A stretch of 64,000 bases of DNA from Candidatus Albibeggiatoa sp. nov. NOAA (lineage in GTDB: Bacteria > Pseudomonadota > Gammaproteobacteria > Beggiatoales > Beggiatoaceae): contig JAOXRS010000244.1 of assembly GCA_025800385.1 (NCBI GenBank), forward strand, positions 62,001-126,000, read 5' to 3'. The notes beneath the pieces were generated by a model. The model did not search any database, had not been told where the DNA came from, and worked only from the letters and a program-made list of their open reading frames with translations. Below, in pieces: positions 38,036 to 48,427 of this stretch (its first letter is position 1; every line of letters begins with the position of its first letter). Made by a program: the position numbers and the translations under genes.

Positions 38036-40312
38036 CTACACGGTTTCACGCATGGTTTTCGCCGCATCAACCATATTTTGTAAAGCCGCCTCAGTTTCTG
38101 ACCAACCACGAGTTTTTAAACCACAATCAGGATTCACCCATAAACGTTCTGCTGGAATCCGTTCATGTGCTTTGTGCAATAACGTCATGATCTCGTCTTT
38201 CTTCGGCACGCGTGGTGAATGAATATCGTATACACCGGGTCCTATTTCATTTGGATACGCAAAATCTTCAAACGCATCAAGCAATTCCATTTGTGAACGT
38301 GACGTTTCAATCGTAATCACGTCCGCATCCATATCCGCAATTGCTGGCATAATATCGTTGAATTCCGAATAACACATATGGGTATGAATTTGCGTAACAT
38401 CTTCCACACCACTGGCTGTAATACGGAATGATTTCACCGCCCAATCTAAATAAGTCTGCCACTCTTTTTGACGCAATGGTAAACCTTCACGGAATGCCGC
38501 CTCATCAATTTGAATGATTTGAATCCCTGCTTTTTCTAAATCCACCACTTCGTCACGAATCGCTAACGCCAATTGTAAACACGTCTGTTCACGTGGCTGA
38601 TCGTCCCGTACAAATGACCACTGCAATACCGTCACAGGACCTGTTAACATGCCTTTCATGACTTTATCAGTTTGCTGTTGCGCGTAAGTAATCCAATCCA
38701 CAGTCATTGGGCTAGGGCGGCTGACATCGCCAAAAATAATCGGCGGTTTCACACAACGCGAGCCATAACTTTGTACCCAGCCATTTTGACTAAATACAAA
38801 TCCATCTAATTGCTCGCCAAAATATTCAACCATATCATTACGTTCAGGCTCACCATGTACCAACACGTCCAAACCCAATTCATGCTGTTTCGCTACCACA
38901 GACTTGATTTCGTTTTGCATTTGGCGTGTATAATCTTCACGGCTGATTAAATGTTTTTTGAAATCACGACGAGTTTTACGAATGTCACCCGTTTGTGGGA
39001 AAGAACCAATCGTTGTGGTCGGAAATAATGGTAAATCTAAATGTTGTTTTTGTAGTTCAGCCCGTTTGTCATAAGCACTTTGGCGTTGTGCTAAAGCAGG
39101 TGTAATGCCTTCAACACGTTGTTTAACTTCTGGTTTATGAATTAAGGTTGAATTGCGGCGAGCATCATTATCGCGTTGGTTAATCTCTAAGCTTTTCGCT
39201 ACGCTATCGTGCCCATCGACCAATGCCGATTTTAATAATTGCAATTCGCGTAATTTCTGGGTCGCAAATGCCAACCATGCTTTAATCGCTGGGTTCATGC
39301 GTTTTTCAGCATCTAAATCCACAGGGCTATGCAATAACGAGCAAGAGGCAGATACCCACAATCTATCGCCTAATTGTTGTTTTAATGGCTCTAAAATCGC
39401 TAAACATTGATTTAAGTCTGCTTTCCAAATATTTCGACCATTAGTCACGCCAACAGATAACGCCATGGTTTCGGGTAATGCATCGACAACGTTTTGTAAT
39501 TGTTCAGGTGCGCGTACAATATCGATATGTAAAGCTTGTACAGGTAAACGGGTCGCAACTTGTAAATTGTCTTCCAACGCACCGAAGTAGCTTGCAACTA
39601 AAATATTGACACCTGATTGTGCTAAGCTGGCATAAGCTTGTTCTATCGCGGCTTGCCATTCAGTCGGTAAATCTAATGCTAAAATCGGCTCGTCAAATTG
39701 TACCCATTCCACGCCTTGTGCTTTAAGTTTTTGTAAAATTTCACGGTAAACAGGTAAAACTTGCTCTAATAGGCTTAATTTATCAAAATCAGCTTTTTTC
39801 GTTTTGCCTAACCATAAATAAGTCAAAGGACTAATTAACACCGGTTTGACTTTGTGACCTGCTTGTTGCGCTTCGGTGACTTCATCAAATAATTTAGTCG
39901 ATGATAAGCTAAAACCTTGATCTGGATAGAATTCAGGCACGATATAATGATAGTTAGTATCAAACCATTTGGTCATTTCGCCCGCAATAGTATCTTTGCC
40001 TGATGGAGCACGCCCCCGCGCCATACGAAACATAGTGTCTAAATCCGCATTGCCGCCTTGGTGCTCATAACGGGCTGGAATCACGCCCAACGTCACCGAC
40101 ATATCTAGCACATGGTCGTAATAAGAAAAATCGTTAACCGTGACAAAATCCAAGCCCGCGTCTTGCTGCAACTGCCAATGTCTAGCACGTAATGCTTTCG
40201 CTGTTTGCTCTAAATCTTCACGCTGGGTTTTGCCATGCCAATAGGCTTCCACCGCTTTTTTCAGTTCGCGTTTAATGCCAATCCGTGGAAAACCTAAAAT
40301 ATGTGCTTTCAT
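38036..40312 (-). CDS. metE: cobalamin-independent methionine synthase
   Basis: A 758-residue enzyme that methylates homocysteine using methyltetrahydrofolate triglutamate. The N-terminal half starts [19 protein letters not shown]. The C-terminal catalytic half shows [44 protein letters not shown] and the zinc ligands in THMCYSEF and [11 protein letters not shown]. The ATG at 40312 has GGAG six bases upstream; a TTG one codon earlier is not needed. It is divergent from metR, the usual arrangement, with a MetR-type box in the spacer. Confidence 0.97.
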   Translation of the reverse strand: MKAHILGFPRIGIKRELKKAVEAYWHGKTQREDLEQTAKALRARHWQLQQDAGLDFVTVNDFSYYDHVLDMSVTLGVIPARYEHQGGNADLDTMFRMARGRAPSGKDTIAGEMTKWFDTNYHYIVPEFYPDQGFSLSSTKLFDEVTEAQQAGHKVKPVLISPLTYLWLGKTKKADFDKLSLLEQVLPVYREILQKLKAQGVEWVQFDEPILALDLPTEWQAAIEQAYASLAQSGVNILVASYFGALEDNLQVATRLPVQALHIDIVRAPEQLQNVVDALPETMALSVGVTNGRNIWKADLNQCLAILEPLKQQLGDRLWVSASCSLLHSPVDLDAEKRMNPAIKAWLAFATQKLRELQLLKSALVDGHDSVAKSLEINQRDNDARRNSTLIHKPEVKQRVEGITPALAQRQSAYDKRAELQKQHLDLPLFPTTTIGSFPQTGDIRKTRRDFKKHLISREDYTRQMQNEIKSVVAKQHELGLDVLVHGEPERNDMVEYFGEQLDGFVFSQNGWVQSYGSRCVKPPIIFGDVSRPSPMTVDWITYAQQQTDKVMKGMLTGPVTVLQWSFVRDDQPREQTCLQLALAIRDEVVDLEKAGIQIIQIDEAAFREGLPLRQKEWQTYLDWAVKSFRITASGVEDVTQIHTHMCYSEFNDIMPAIADMDADVITIETSRSQMELLDAFEDFAYPNEIGPGVYDIHSPRVPKKDEIMTLLHKAHERIPAERLWVNPDCGLKTRGWSETEAALQNMVDAAKTMRETV

Positions 40313-40398
40313 CAATCACTCCATTGTTTTAAATGACTTGTGATTTAGTATGCGTCATGCTTTAATATGAATCAAATTGTTGTTTCTCATATTAATGA

Positions 40399-40411
40399 TG
40401 AAAAATATTCA
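40399..40411 (+). promoter_or_regulatory. candidate MetR binding site
   Basis: TGAA-AAATA-TTCA matches the known MetR consensus TGAA-N5-TTCA exactly. Its last base is the A of the proposed metR start codon, and it lies 87 bases upstream of metE. This placement would suit activation of metE with repression of metR. A related half-site (ATATGAATCA) lies at about 40365-40375. Confidence 0.55.
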
Positions 40412-41298
40412 TGATGATAGAATGTCGAGATTTACAGATTTTGCTGATTCTGAGCGAAACCCATAACATTACTGAAACCGCGAACCGTTTGCATATCACG
40501 CAATCCGCGTTATCGCATCAGATTAAGAAGTTAGAAAGATACTATGATGTGACTTTGTTTCAGCGCAAAACCCGTCCGTTACGTTTCACACCTGCGGGAC
40601 AGGAATTGTTAAATTTAGCCCGTGAAATGTTGCCCAAAGTACAACAGGCTGAGCAGCGGCTGAAGGAATATGCACAAGGTAAATTGGGGCGTTTGTATTT
40701 GGCGGTGGAGTGTCATAACTGTTTTGAATGGCTGTTGCCCAGTTTGGATTTATACCGACAACAGTATCCACATATTGATGTTGACTTGTCGCTGAGTGTG
40801 AGTTTTGAAGCGTTTCAGGCTTTGCAAAATGGCGATATTGATATGGTGATTACGTCCGACCCGAGAAAATTAGCAGGCATCAGTTATCAAGCTTTGTTCG
40901 ATTATCAACTGGGTTTAGTGATGGCAAATCAGCACCGATTAGCGACGAAAGTCTATATTGAACCTGAAGATTTAACTGATGAAAATTTATTGATTTATCC
41001 TGTATCTCGTTCGCGGTTGGATATTTTTAAGTATTTTATGCAGCCCGCACAAGTTGAACCTGCGCAAGTTCGCACCGTGGAATTAACCCAAATGATGCTG
41101 CATTTAATTGCGGGAGGCAAAGGGGTTGCTGCGTTACCGCATTGGATTATCGCCGAGCAAGTGCAACAAGGTTCGCTCACCGTGCGCCCATTGGGTGAGA
41201 TGGGTTTGCACAGAACCTTATATGCAGCCTTAGCCGATAATTTACTGGAATTGGATTATATTCAAGGCTTTTTGCAGATTGCACAGCAGTTGGAATGA
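40411..41298 (+). CDS. metR: LysR family regulator MetR
   Basis: A 295-residue regulator of methionine synthesis. The helix-turn-helix is residues 1-62 (TETANRLHITQSALSHQIKK). MetR-specific features are LFQRKTRPLRFTPAGQELL, AVECHNCFEWLLPSLD, NGDIDMVITSDP, LLIYPVSRSRLDIFKYFMQP and GKGVAALPHWIIAEQ. ATG at 40411 or 40414 can start it; neither has a clear ribosome binding site. It is divergent from metE. MetR activates metE in response to homocysteine. Confidence 0.93.
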   Translation: MMIECRDLQILLILSETHNITETANRLHITQSALSHQIKKLERYYDVTLFQRKTRPLRFTPAGQELLNLAREMLPKVQQAEQRLKEYAQGKLGRLYLAVECHNCFEWLLPSLDLYRQQYPHIDVDLSLSVSFEAFQALQNGDIDMVITSDPRKLAGISYQALFDYQLGLVMANQHRLATKVYIEPEDLTDENLLIYPVSRSRLDIFKYFMQPAQVEPAQVRTVELTQMMLHLIAGGKGVAALPHWIIAEQVQQGSLTVRPLGEMGLHRTLYAALADNLLELDYIQGFLQIAQQLE

Positions 41299-41429
41299 TA
41301 TAAAGAGTAAAACTAAACAGATATTAAAAATATTTGTATCAAAAAATCAGAGCTTCTGAATAAAAATCAAAAACTAAACTTCAAAAATCAGTATAATGCG
41401 CATATTTTTTTGCAAGTGAGAAAAACGCG

Positions 41430-43250
41430 GTGATTACAAAATTACGCAATGTCGCCATTATTGCCCACGTTGACCATGGTAAAACAACGTTGGTTGACCA
41501 GTTATTAAAGCAATCAGGCACATTAGGGGAACGAGCTGAAGAAGTTGAAAGAGTCATGGACTCCAACGACTTAGAAAAAGAACGTGGCATTACTATTTTA
41601 GCTAAAAACACCGCGATTAAATGGAATGATTACCGTATTAACATCGTCGACACACCGGGACACGCCGACTTTGGTGGTGAAGTAGAGCGCGTATTGTCAA
41701 TGGTAGATTCAGTTTTACTATTAGTTGATGCAGTCGATGGGCCTATGCCTCAAACTCGTTTCGTGACGGAAAAAGCCTTACAACGTGGCTTGCGTCCAAT
41801 CGTGGTTGTAAACAAAATTGACCGTGACGGCGGACGACCTGACTGGGTCATTGACCAAACATTTGAATTATTCGACAACCTTGGCGCGGATGATGGTCAG
41901 TTAGATTTCCCTATTATTTATGCGTCAGCTTTGCAAGGTTACGCTAGCCATGATAGCAGTGCGCGTGAAGGCGATATGCAGCCATTGTTTGAAATGATGG
42001 TGGAACATGTGCCGATTCCTGACGTTGATCCAGATGAACCATTTGCTTTACAAGTCAGTGCGTTAGATTACTCTAGTTATGTTGGCGTAATCGGTATTGG
42101 TCGGATTAGCAGTGGTCGAGTTAAAACCAATACACCTGTAACGATTGTTGACACTGAAGGCGAAAAGCGTAACGGTCGTATCTTGCAAATTTTAGGTTTC
42201 CACGGTTTGCAACGGGTTGAAGTTGAATCAGCGATGGCGGGTGACATTGTCGCATTCACGGGTATCGATAATTTAAATATTTCAGACACTTTGTGTGATC
42301 CATCTCATGCTGTGCCTTTGCCTGCGTTAACCGTTGACGAACCGACTGTGAGCATGACTTTCCAAGTTAACACCTCACCTTTCTCTGGTAAAGAAGGTAA
42401 ATATCTGACTTCGCGCCAAATTAAAGCGCGTTTAGAACGTGAATTATTACATAACGTGGCGTTACGAGTTGAAGAAACTGATGACCCAGATAAATTTATC
42501 GTGTCAGGTCGTGGCGAATTACATTTAGGTATTTTGATTGAAAATATGCGCCGTGAAGGTTACGAGTTAGGTGTATCGCGTCCGCAAGTGATTATGAAAG
42601 AAGTGGATGGCGTGATGCACGAACCATTCGAATCGTTGACGGTTGACGTAGAAGAGCAAAACCAAGGCTCTGTAATGGAGAAATTGGGTGAGCGTAAAGC
42701 GGAAATGACCAATATGCAGCCTGACGGTAAAGGTCGGATGCGGATTGATTTCATTATTCCTTCGCGTGGCTTGATTGGTTTCCGTACCGAATTTATGACT
42801 ATCACGTCGGGTACAGGTTTGCTTTATCACACCTTTGAACATTATGGCCCTATGAAAGAAGGCATGATTGGACAACGGATTAACGGTGTATTGATTGCCA
42901 ACGGTGCGGGTAAGAGTTTGGCCTATGCCTTATTCAATCTTCAAGATCGTGGTCGTTTATTCATTGGTCATGGCGAAGAAGTGTACGAAGGTATGGTGAT
43001 TGGTATTCATTCGCGCGACAATGATTTAGTTGTGAACCCATTGAAAGCCAAGCAATTAACCAATATTCGTGCGGCGGGTACAGACGAAAACTTATTGTTA
43101 ACTCCACCGATTAAAATGACTTTAGAGCAAGCGTTAGAATTTATCGATGATGATGAATTGGTTGAAGTCACGCCGAAAACGATTCGTATCCGTAAACGTT
43201 TCTTAAAAGAGCATGAGCGCAAAAAAGCATCTCGTAATGCAGCAGCTTAA
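41430..43250 (+). CDS. typA: ribosome-associated GTPase TypA/BipA
   Basis: A 606-residue translational GTPase involved in ribosome assembly and stress adaptation. G motifs are [13 protein letters not shown] (G1, residues 11-18), RGITILAKN (G2), [14 protein letters not shown] (G3) and [13 protein letters not shown] (G4). The C-terminal TypA-specific domain has [13 protein letters not shown] and [18 protein letters not shown]. The start codon is GTG at 41430. A strong terminator follows at 43274-43309. Confidence 0.97.
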   Translation: MITKLRNVAIIAHVDHGKTTLVDQLLKQSGTLGERAEEVERVMDSNDLEKERGITILAKNTAIKWNDYRINIVDTPGHADFGGEVERVLSMVDSVLLLVDAVDGPMPQTRFVTEKALQRGLRPIVVVNKIDRDGGRPDWVIDQTFELFDNLGADDGQLDFPIIYASALQGYASHDSSAREGDMQPLFEMMVEHVPIPDVDPDEPFALQVSALDYSSYVGVIGIGRISSGRVKTNTPVTIVDTEGEKRNGRILQILGFHGLQRVEVESAMAGDIVAFTGIDNLNISDTLCDPSHAVPLPALTVDEPTVSMTFQVNTSPFSGKEGKYLTSRQIKARLERELLHNVALRVEETDDPDKFIVSGRGELHLGILIENMRREGYELGVSRPQVIMKEVDGVMHEPFESLTVDVEEQNQGSVMEKLGERKAEMTNMQPDGKGRMRIDFIIPSRGLIGFRTEFMTITSGTGLLYHTFEHYGPMKEGMIGQRINGVLIANGAGKSLAYALFNLQDRGRLFIGHGEEVYEGMVIGIHSRDNDLVVNPLKAKQLTNIRAAGTDENLLLTPPIKMTLEQALEFIDDDELVEVTPKTIRIRKRFLKEHERKKASRNAAA

Positions 43251-43273
43251 TGTGAGTTAAGTTTTCTGTAGAG

Positions 43274-43309
43274 AAGACGAGCCGTTTTTAGGAACAGTTC
43301 GTCTTTTTT
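43274..43309 (+). terminator. intrinsic terminator after typA
   Basis: AAGACGAGC (43274-43282) pairs with GTTCGTCTT (43297-43305), with one wobble, followed by TTTTC. Confidence 0.75.
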
Positions 43310-43453
43310 CTGAAAGTTTTACACTCATTATCGGCATAGATTCAATTCAAACTAATCCCTTCCAACAATCGAAAAATGATAGACTAGCGCAGGAATTTTC
43401 GATTCATAAAAAAATAATAACGTTTCATACGCAACACCTCAAAGGAATGCCTC

Positions 43454-46321
43454 ATGGATGTCCAATCGCTTCCTGAATTATTACAAACCCCATTTCAACA
43501 TGCTTGGTCTGATTTTGAACAACAAGCACAACCTGAATTGCAACAAGCCCTACAGCAAAATAAACAAATCTTTGATAGTGTTTTAAAAATCTGGTCTTGT
43601 AGTCCGTTTGTGGCCAAAGGTTGTATCTTATCTGTTGGTTTGTTGGATACTTTACTCAAGGATGATTATTTACTGCAGCCTTATGAAAAATATGAATTAA
43701 ATTTTGATGTCGAAACTGATGAAAACCAAGTGATGCAACAATTGCGGGCATATCGTCGGCGTGAAATGGCTAAAATTGCGTGGCGAGATATGGCAGGCTG
43801 GGCAAGTTTAGATGAAAGCTTACGCGCCTTATCCGATTTAGCAGATACATTGATTGATGCTGCGTTGAATTATCAGTATGCAAAATGGGAAAAACAATGG
43901 GGTACACCTTTAGGTCGTGAGACGGGCGAAGTGCAAAAACTGATTGTGCTCGGCATGGGCAAACTAGGTGGGCGTGAACTGAATTTCTCCTCAGATATTG
44001 ATTTGATTTTTGCTTACCCTGAAAGCGGTGAAACCAATCACCCACGTCGACCTCGCACCAATCAGGAGTTTTTCTTACGCGTGGGTCAACAAGTAATTCA
44101 CTTATTAAACACGGTGACAGGTGATGGTTTCGTATTTCGGGTAGATATGCGCTTACGGCCTTTTGGTGATAGTGGCCCTCTGGTGATGCACTTTGCCGCG
44201 ATGGAAGATTATTATCAGTCTCATGCACGTGATTGGGAACGTTATGCGTTTATTAAAGCTCGAGCGGTGGCGGGAGATATTGAGCAAGGCGAATCATTAT
44301 TAGATATGCTCAAACCGTTCGTTTATCGCCGTTATTTAGATTACAACTCGATCACTGAATTCCGTCATATGAAAGAGATGATCGATCAAGAAGCACATCG
44401 TAAAGGCCTAGAAAATAATATTAAATTGGGTCGTGGTGGTATTCGTGAAGTCGAATTTACTTGTCAGTTATTCCAACTCATGCGCGGTGGTCGTCAACCC
44501 GGTTTACAAGAGCGCAATTTACTTAAAACTTTGGCTGCGTTAAGAGAATTTGATTTACTCAGTGAACAAGATGCAGATGGTTTAGAGCAGGCTTATCGCT
44601 TCTTACGGACAGCAGAAAATCGTTTACAAGCTATTGATGACCAACAAACCCAAACCTTACCCAGCGATGAACTGAATCAACAGCGTTTAGCCTACATCAT
44701 GGGATTTGAGCAATGGGATGAGTTCATGGCGGCATTAGATAAACATCTCGATGTGGTGAATGAGCAATTTGAGCAAGTGTTTGCACCTGAAATTGAAGAC
44801 ACGCCCGTACAACATAACCATGAAAATATTTGGGAAAGTGTATGGGAAAATCAACTGGATAATGACGATGTGGTGCAATATTTTGAAACTGCAGAATACG
44901 AACAGCCTGAACAGATAGTTAAAAAATTACGTGAATTTGCCAGCTCTTATACTTTGCAAAAGCTGAGCAGCCGTGCGCGTCAACGTCTTGATATGGTGAT
45001 GCCATTATTACTAGAAGCCACCAGCCAAGATGAAAGCAAAGATTTAGCGTTACTACGAACCTTGGAATTTATCAGCGCAATTGCACAACGTTCTGTGTAC
45101 TTGGCCTTATTAGTTGAACGGCCTCAAGTATTAAGACAATTAATTAAATTATGCTCGGCCAGTCAATGGGTTGCAACACAATTAACACGTTATCCGTTAT
45201 TACTTGATGAATTGTTAGACCCACGCCGTTTATATGATCCACTCAAACCTAATGAATTAGACAGTGCGCTACAAGCCCAAATCGCACATTTACCGTTAGA
45301 TGATTTGGAAATGCAAATGGATAGCTTGCGCCAATTTAAACGGGCACATGTGTTACACGTTGCAGCGGCAGAATTATCAGGCAATCTTAGTGTCGAGTTA
45401 GCCAGTGACTATTTAGGTGCAATTGCAGATACGATTGTGAAGAAAGCGTTAAGCATTGCTTGGAACTTCATCACCCATAAACATGGCAAACCACAATTTA
45501 AATTTGATGATGAAATCGAAGATGCAGGCTTTTGTGTGATTGGTTATGGTAAATCAGGTGGTATTGAATTAAGTTATAGTTCTGATTTAGATATTGTTTT
45601 TGTGCATAACAGTCATGGCAGCTCACAAATGACCGACGGTGCAAAATGTGTGGATAACAATGTGTTTTTCATGCGTTTAGCACAGCGAATTATTCATATT
45701 ATCACCACTAATACCGCAGCAGGTTCGTTGTACGAAGTAGATTCGCGTTTACGCCCCGGTGGTAATGCGGGCATGATGGTCGCCAGCTTTGACTCATTTG
45801 AAAAATACCAATTTGAGGATGCTTGGACATGGGAGCATCAAGCTTTAGTACGTGCTAGAGCGATTGCGGGCGATAAATCATGTATGGATCAATTTGAAAC
45901 CATTCGACGCAAGGTACTGGCTCAGAAACGTGATCCTGAAAAACTCAAGCAAGATGTATGTGAAATGCGTGAGAAAATGCGGAGCAATCTTGATAAAAGT
46001 AACAAAGAAGTATTTGATATTAAACAAGGTGCTGGTGGTGTAGTTGATATTGAATTCTTAATTCAGTATGGCGTTTTACGTTGGGCGATTGATTTCCCTG
46101 ATTTATTAGATACAACGGGTATGTTGCCCATGTTGCGCAAATTTGTGACGCATGATTTATTGACCGAATCGGCGTGTGAACGTTTAAGTAATGCCTATCG
46201 TGCGTATCGTGCAGAAACCCATCGTCTGGCTTTGCAAGATAAACCTGTACAAGTGAAACGCTCAAAATTTGCTGAGCACCAAAGTAATGTCCAGCATCTT
46301 TGGAAGCGGGTTATGGGTTAG
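43454..46321 (+). CDS. glnE: glutamine synthetase adenylyltransferase/deadenylase
   Basis: A 955-residue bifunctional regulator of glutamine synthetase. Two nucleotidyltransferase domains are visible. The N-terminal deadenylase has GMGKLGGRELNFSSDIDLIF near residue 167, with RVDMRLRPFG. The C-terminal adenylylase has GYGKSGGIELSYSSDLDIVF near 697, with EVDSRLRPGG. The helical linker IREVEFTCQLFQL and the C-terminal GGVVDIEFLIQYG are also present. Length matches E. coli GlnE (946). It ends 9 bases before a convergent methyltransferase gene, with no terminator between. Confidence 0.96.
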   Translation: MDVQSLPELLQTPFQHAWSDFEQQAQPELQQALQQNKQIFDSVLKIWSCSPFVAKGCILSVGLLDTLLKDDYLLQPYEKYELNFDVETDENQVMQQLRAYRRREMAKIAWRDMAGWASLDESLRALSDLADTLIDAALNYQYAKWEKQWGTPLGRETGEVQKLIVLGMGKLGGRELNFSSDIDLIFAYPESGETNHPRRPRTNQEFFLRVGQQVIHLLNTVTGDGFVFRVDMRLRPFGDSGPLVMHFAAMEDYYQSHARDWERYAFIKARAVAGDIEQGESLLDMLKPFVYRRYLDYNSITEFRHMKEMIDQEAHRKGLENNIKLGRGGIREVEFTCQLFQLMRGGRQPGLQERNLLKTLAALREFDLLSEQDADGLEQAYRFLRTAENRLQAIDDQQTQTLPSDELNQQRLAYIMGFEQWDEFMAALDKHLDVVNEQFEQVFAPEIEDTPVQHNHENIWESVWENQLDNDDVVQYFETAEYEQPEQIVKKLREFASSYTLQKLSSRARQRLDMVMPLLLEATSQDESKDLALLRTLEFISAIAQRSVYLALLVERPQVLRQLIKLCSASQWVATQLTRYPLLLDELLDPRRLYDPLKPNELDSALQAQIAHLPLDDLEMQMDSLRQFKRAHVLHVAAAELSGNLSVELASDYLGAIADTIVKKALSIAWNFITHKHGKPQFKFDDEIEDAGFCVIGYGKSGGIELSYSSDLDIVFVHNSHGSSQMTDGAKCVDNNVFFMRLAQRIIHIITTNTAAGSLYEVDSRLRPGGNAGMMVASFDSFEKYQFEDAWTWEHQALVRARAIAGDKSCMDQFETIRRKVLAQKRDPEKLKQDVCEMREKMRSNLDKSNKEVFDIKQGAGGVVDIEFLIQYGVLRWAIDFPDLLDTTGMLPMLRKFVTHDLLTESACERLSNAYRAYRAETHRLALQDKPVQVKRSKFAEHQSNVQHLWKRVMG

Positions 46322-46330
46322 ATATAAACG

Positions 46331-47296
46331 TCAGTATTTACGATGTTTTTTTCGGGCATATACGGTAATTGAGCCGTGTTTGCCTGCTAGCGTCTCTATT
46401 AAATAACCTAAAATACCGACAGGTATCCAAATAATACTTGTGACTAATTGCGTGATGAGAGCCGTTTTAGATAGAGTCTTAAGCGGTTTTCCACCTTGTA
46501 AAAAGCGGTAAAAGCCATTGATTTCTTTCGGTGTAAAAAGATTGGCTAAACTTTGCAACCAACCATATAGATTTTGAATCATATCGCCTGCTTCAATTGA
46601 TTCTATTTCGTAGCCTTCTGATTCTAATAACATAACCAAACTTTGCGGCGTAAAATGGTATAAATGGCGCGGCACGTCTAAGTGAAACCAAGTTGATAAC
46701 TGTAATTTAGCTTGATAGCTGTCGGCATTCGGCACACTGATGCAAATACGTTGGTTGTCAGCTAACAATGTTGTCATTTGGCGTAAAGAGGCAACAGGAT
46801 CAGGTAAATGTTCGAAAACATGCCAGTAAATGATTAAATCAAAATATTGAGCAGGAAAGTCTAATTTTGACTCGGTTATCATATTGACATCGGCATTGTT
46901 TAAAATCCAATCTGCGGCTTCATCTGATTCTAAGCAATACACTTCACAATCAAGTTGTTTTAACTCTTTAAGTAAATAAGCACGGCCACAACCAATTTCT
47001 AAAATGCGCTTTGGTTGAAATCGCTGATAAAACTGTTTTGCATTGCGTTGATGGTTCAGTTTAAAGATTTTTTCAATTAGTGGGCTAAATTTGCCTTTTT
47101 TTGAATTGTAATAGGCTTGTCCGTAATAATCCTGTTGCAACTCACCATGAGTCACGTAGCAGCCACAATGCGTACAATGTAATAAGCTAAATGATTGTTT
47201 ACTAATGTAATCAGTGCATGTTTGTTTTGATAAGGCAAGCGTGTGCTGTTTACAAATAGGGCAAGTATCACCTTGCTTAGGCATTATTGATGTCAT
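46331..47296 (-). CDS. SAM-dependent methyltransferase with N-terminal zinc ribbon
   Basis: A 321-residue class I methyltransferase. Residues 10-48 carry a zinc-ribbon-like pair of Cys motifs (CPICKQ and LHCTHCGCY). The SAM-binding motif I is RILEIGCGRAYLLKEL near residue 96, and motif II-like YWHVFEHLPDPVASLRQM follows. The C-terminus has a hydrophobic stretch (LVTSIIWIPVGILGYLIETL). Such zinc-ribbon methyltransferases often modify sugars or polyketide-like compounds in polysaccharide clusters, but here it stands alone. Confidence 0.8.
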   Translation of the reverse strand: MTSIMPKQGDTCPICKQHTLALSKQTCTDYISKQSFSLLHCTHCGCYVTHGELQQDYYGQAYYNSKKGKFSPLIEKIFKLNHQRNAKQFYQRFQPKRILEIGCGRAYLLKELKQLDCEVYCLESDEAADWILNNADVNMITESKLDFPAQYFDLIIYWHVFEHLPDPVASLRQMTTLLADNQRICISVPNADSYQAKLQLSTWFHLDVPRHLYHFTPQSLVMLLESEGYEIESIEAGDMIQNLYGWLQSLANLFTPKEINGFYRFLQGGKPLKTLSKTALITQLVTSIIWIPVGILGYLIETLAGKHGSITVYARKKHRKY

Positions 47297-47347
47297 TTTA
47301 GATTGTCTTAATAAAATATTTTAGGTATTTTACCGAAACCAGAGCCA

Positions 47348-48229
47348 CTAATTAACAAGCTCTTGATGTACAATTTGCAATTCGTTATCAACACGCTGTT
47401 TGGTTAGCTCAAATAGTTCGAACGTACCTTCATCATTTTTAATATATTTAAGCAATTCTTGGCGCATTAAAATCAACTCATATTTATCTACCGAATAGAA
47501 ATCTGTACCATGTTCAACTGCATTAATGCGATATTGTGAAATGATTTGCTGATTTTCATTATCAAGGCTGAGATGCGCTAACTGGCTGAAAGGTTTATTA
47601 AACACAAATTTTTGTTGTTCAGGATGGTATAGCCAACATAAATAAGGCACATTTGCACCCGCAGGCAGCAATTCCATTAAACGAATATCTTTATAACCAT
47701 CAAAATTTACATCTTCGATTTTAAAGCCTTCACCTCTTTTTAACCAAAGTGTTTCAGTCTCTTTTAACATGTCTGATACATCTTCGATCATCAATGTTTG
47801 TAATGTTTGACCGTCTTGATTAGAAATCACAATTTTCTGAATGTGTGCGGTTTCTTCATCTGTGATACCAATTAATTCAAATTGAAGCAAAGGTAAGTCT
47901 GGATGAACTTGAGTTTGGAATTGCCAAGTTTTTTGACTGAGTTCACGAATCTGCTGCTCATATTGGTGACGTAAACAATCTTTATTTTTTGTTTCGCAAT
48001 TACGCTCTAAGGTTTCTAACCATATTTTATATTGTTTTTTAACTTCATCGAATTTAGGCGTTTGTTGCTGATAAATTTGCACTAAGCGTTCATGGGCTTC
48101 ACTTAACCGATAGTCACCACAAATAATTTTGGCCAAATTAGTCTGGGGCATTTTACAATTGATTGCCAATACAGTGGAATGTTGGATGAATAATAACAGT
48201 GCAAGAAAAGTGTACATCAACTGGGTCAT
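47348..48229 (-). CDS. secreted LprI-like protein with XAC2610-like C-terminus
   Basis: A 293-residue exported protein with a signal peptide (residues 1-22, ending TVLA). Residues 23-100 form a DUF1311/LprI-type domain with four Cys (INCKMPQTNLAKIICGDY, CETKNKDCLRHQY). From about 105 a beta-rich domain follows with FEDVN-type motifs (FKIEDVNFDGYKDIRLMEL, VPYLCWLYHPEQQKFVFN), as in XAC2610-related proteins. This is the second LprI-like protein of the window, not closely similar to the one at 11008-11682. Function is unknown. Confidence 0.75.
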   Translation of the reverse strand: MTQLMYTFLALLLFIQHSTVLAINCKMPQTNLAKIICGDYRLSEAHERLVQIYQQQTPKFDEVKKQYKIWLETLERNCETKNKDCLRHQYEQQIRELSQKTWQFQTQVHPDLPLLQFELIGITDEETAHIQKIVISNQDGQTLQTLMIEDVSDMLKETETLWLKRGEGFKIEDVNFDGYKDIRLMELLPAGANVPYLCWLYHPEQQKFVFNKPFSQLAHLSLDNENQQIISQYRINAVEHGTDFYSVDKYELILMRQELLKYIKNDEGTFELFELTKQRVDNELQIVHQELVN

Positions 48230-48427
48230 TTGAAGCCTCCGTTACCTGCATATTTCAACTATCTTAGTAAATATAGGATAAAAGTAAAACAGCTTAATAG
48301 CTGCGGTCGCCTACACATTTTTTAACTTTAGATTTATATGTAAAATATGTTTATTCAATGTTGGATTTTCTTTCCTTGCATTTGGCTATATAATCAGTGT
48401 CATTAATTCGTTTTATGCTGATGACCC

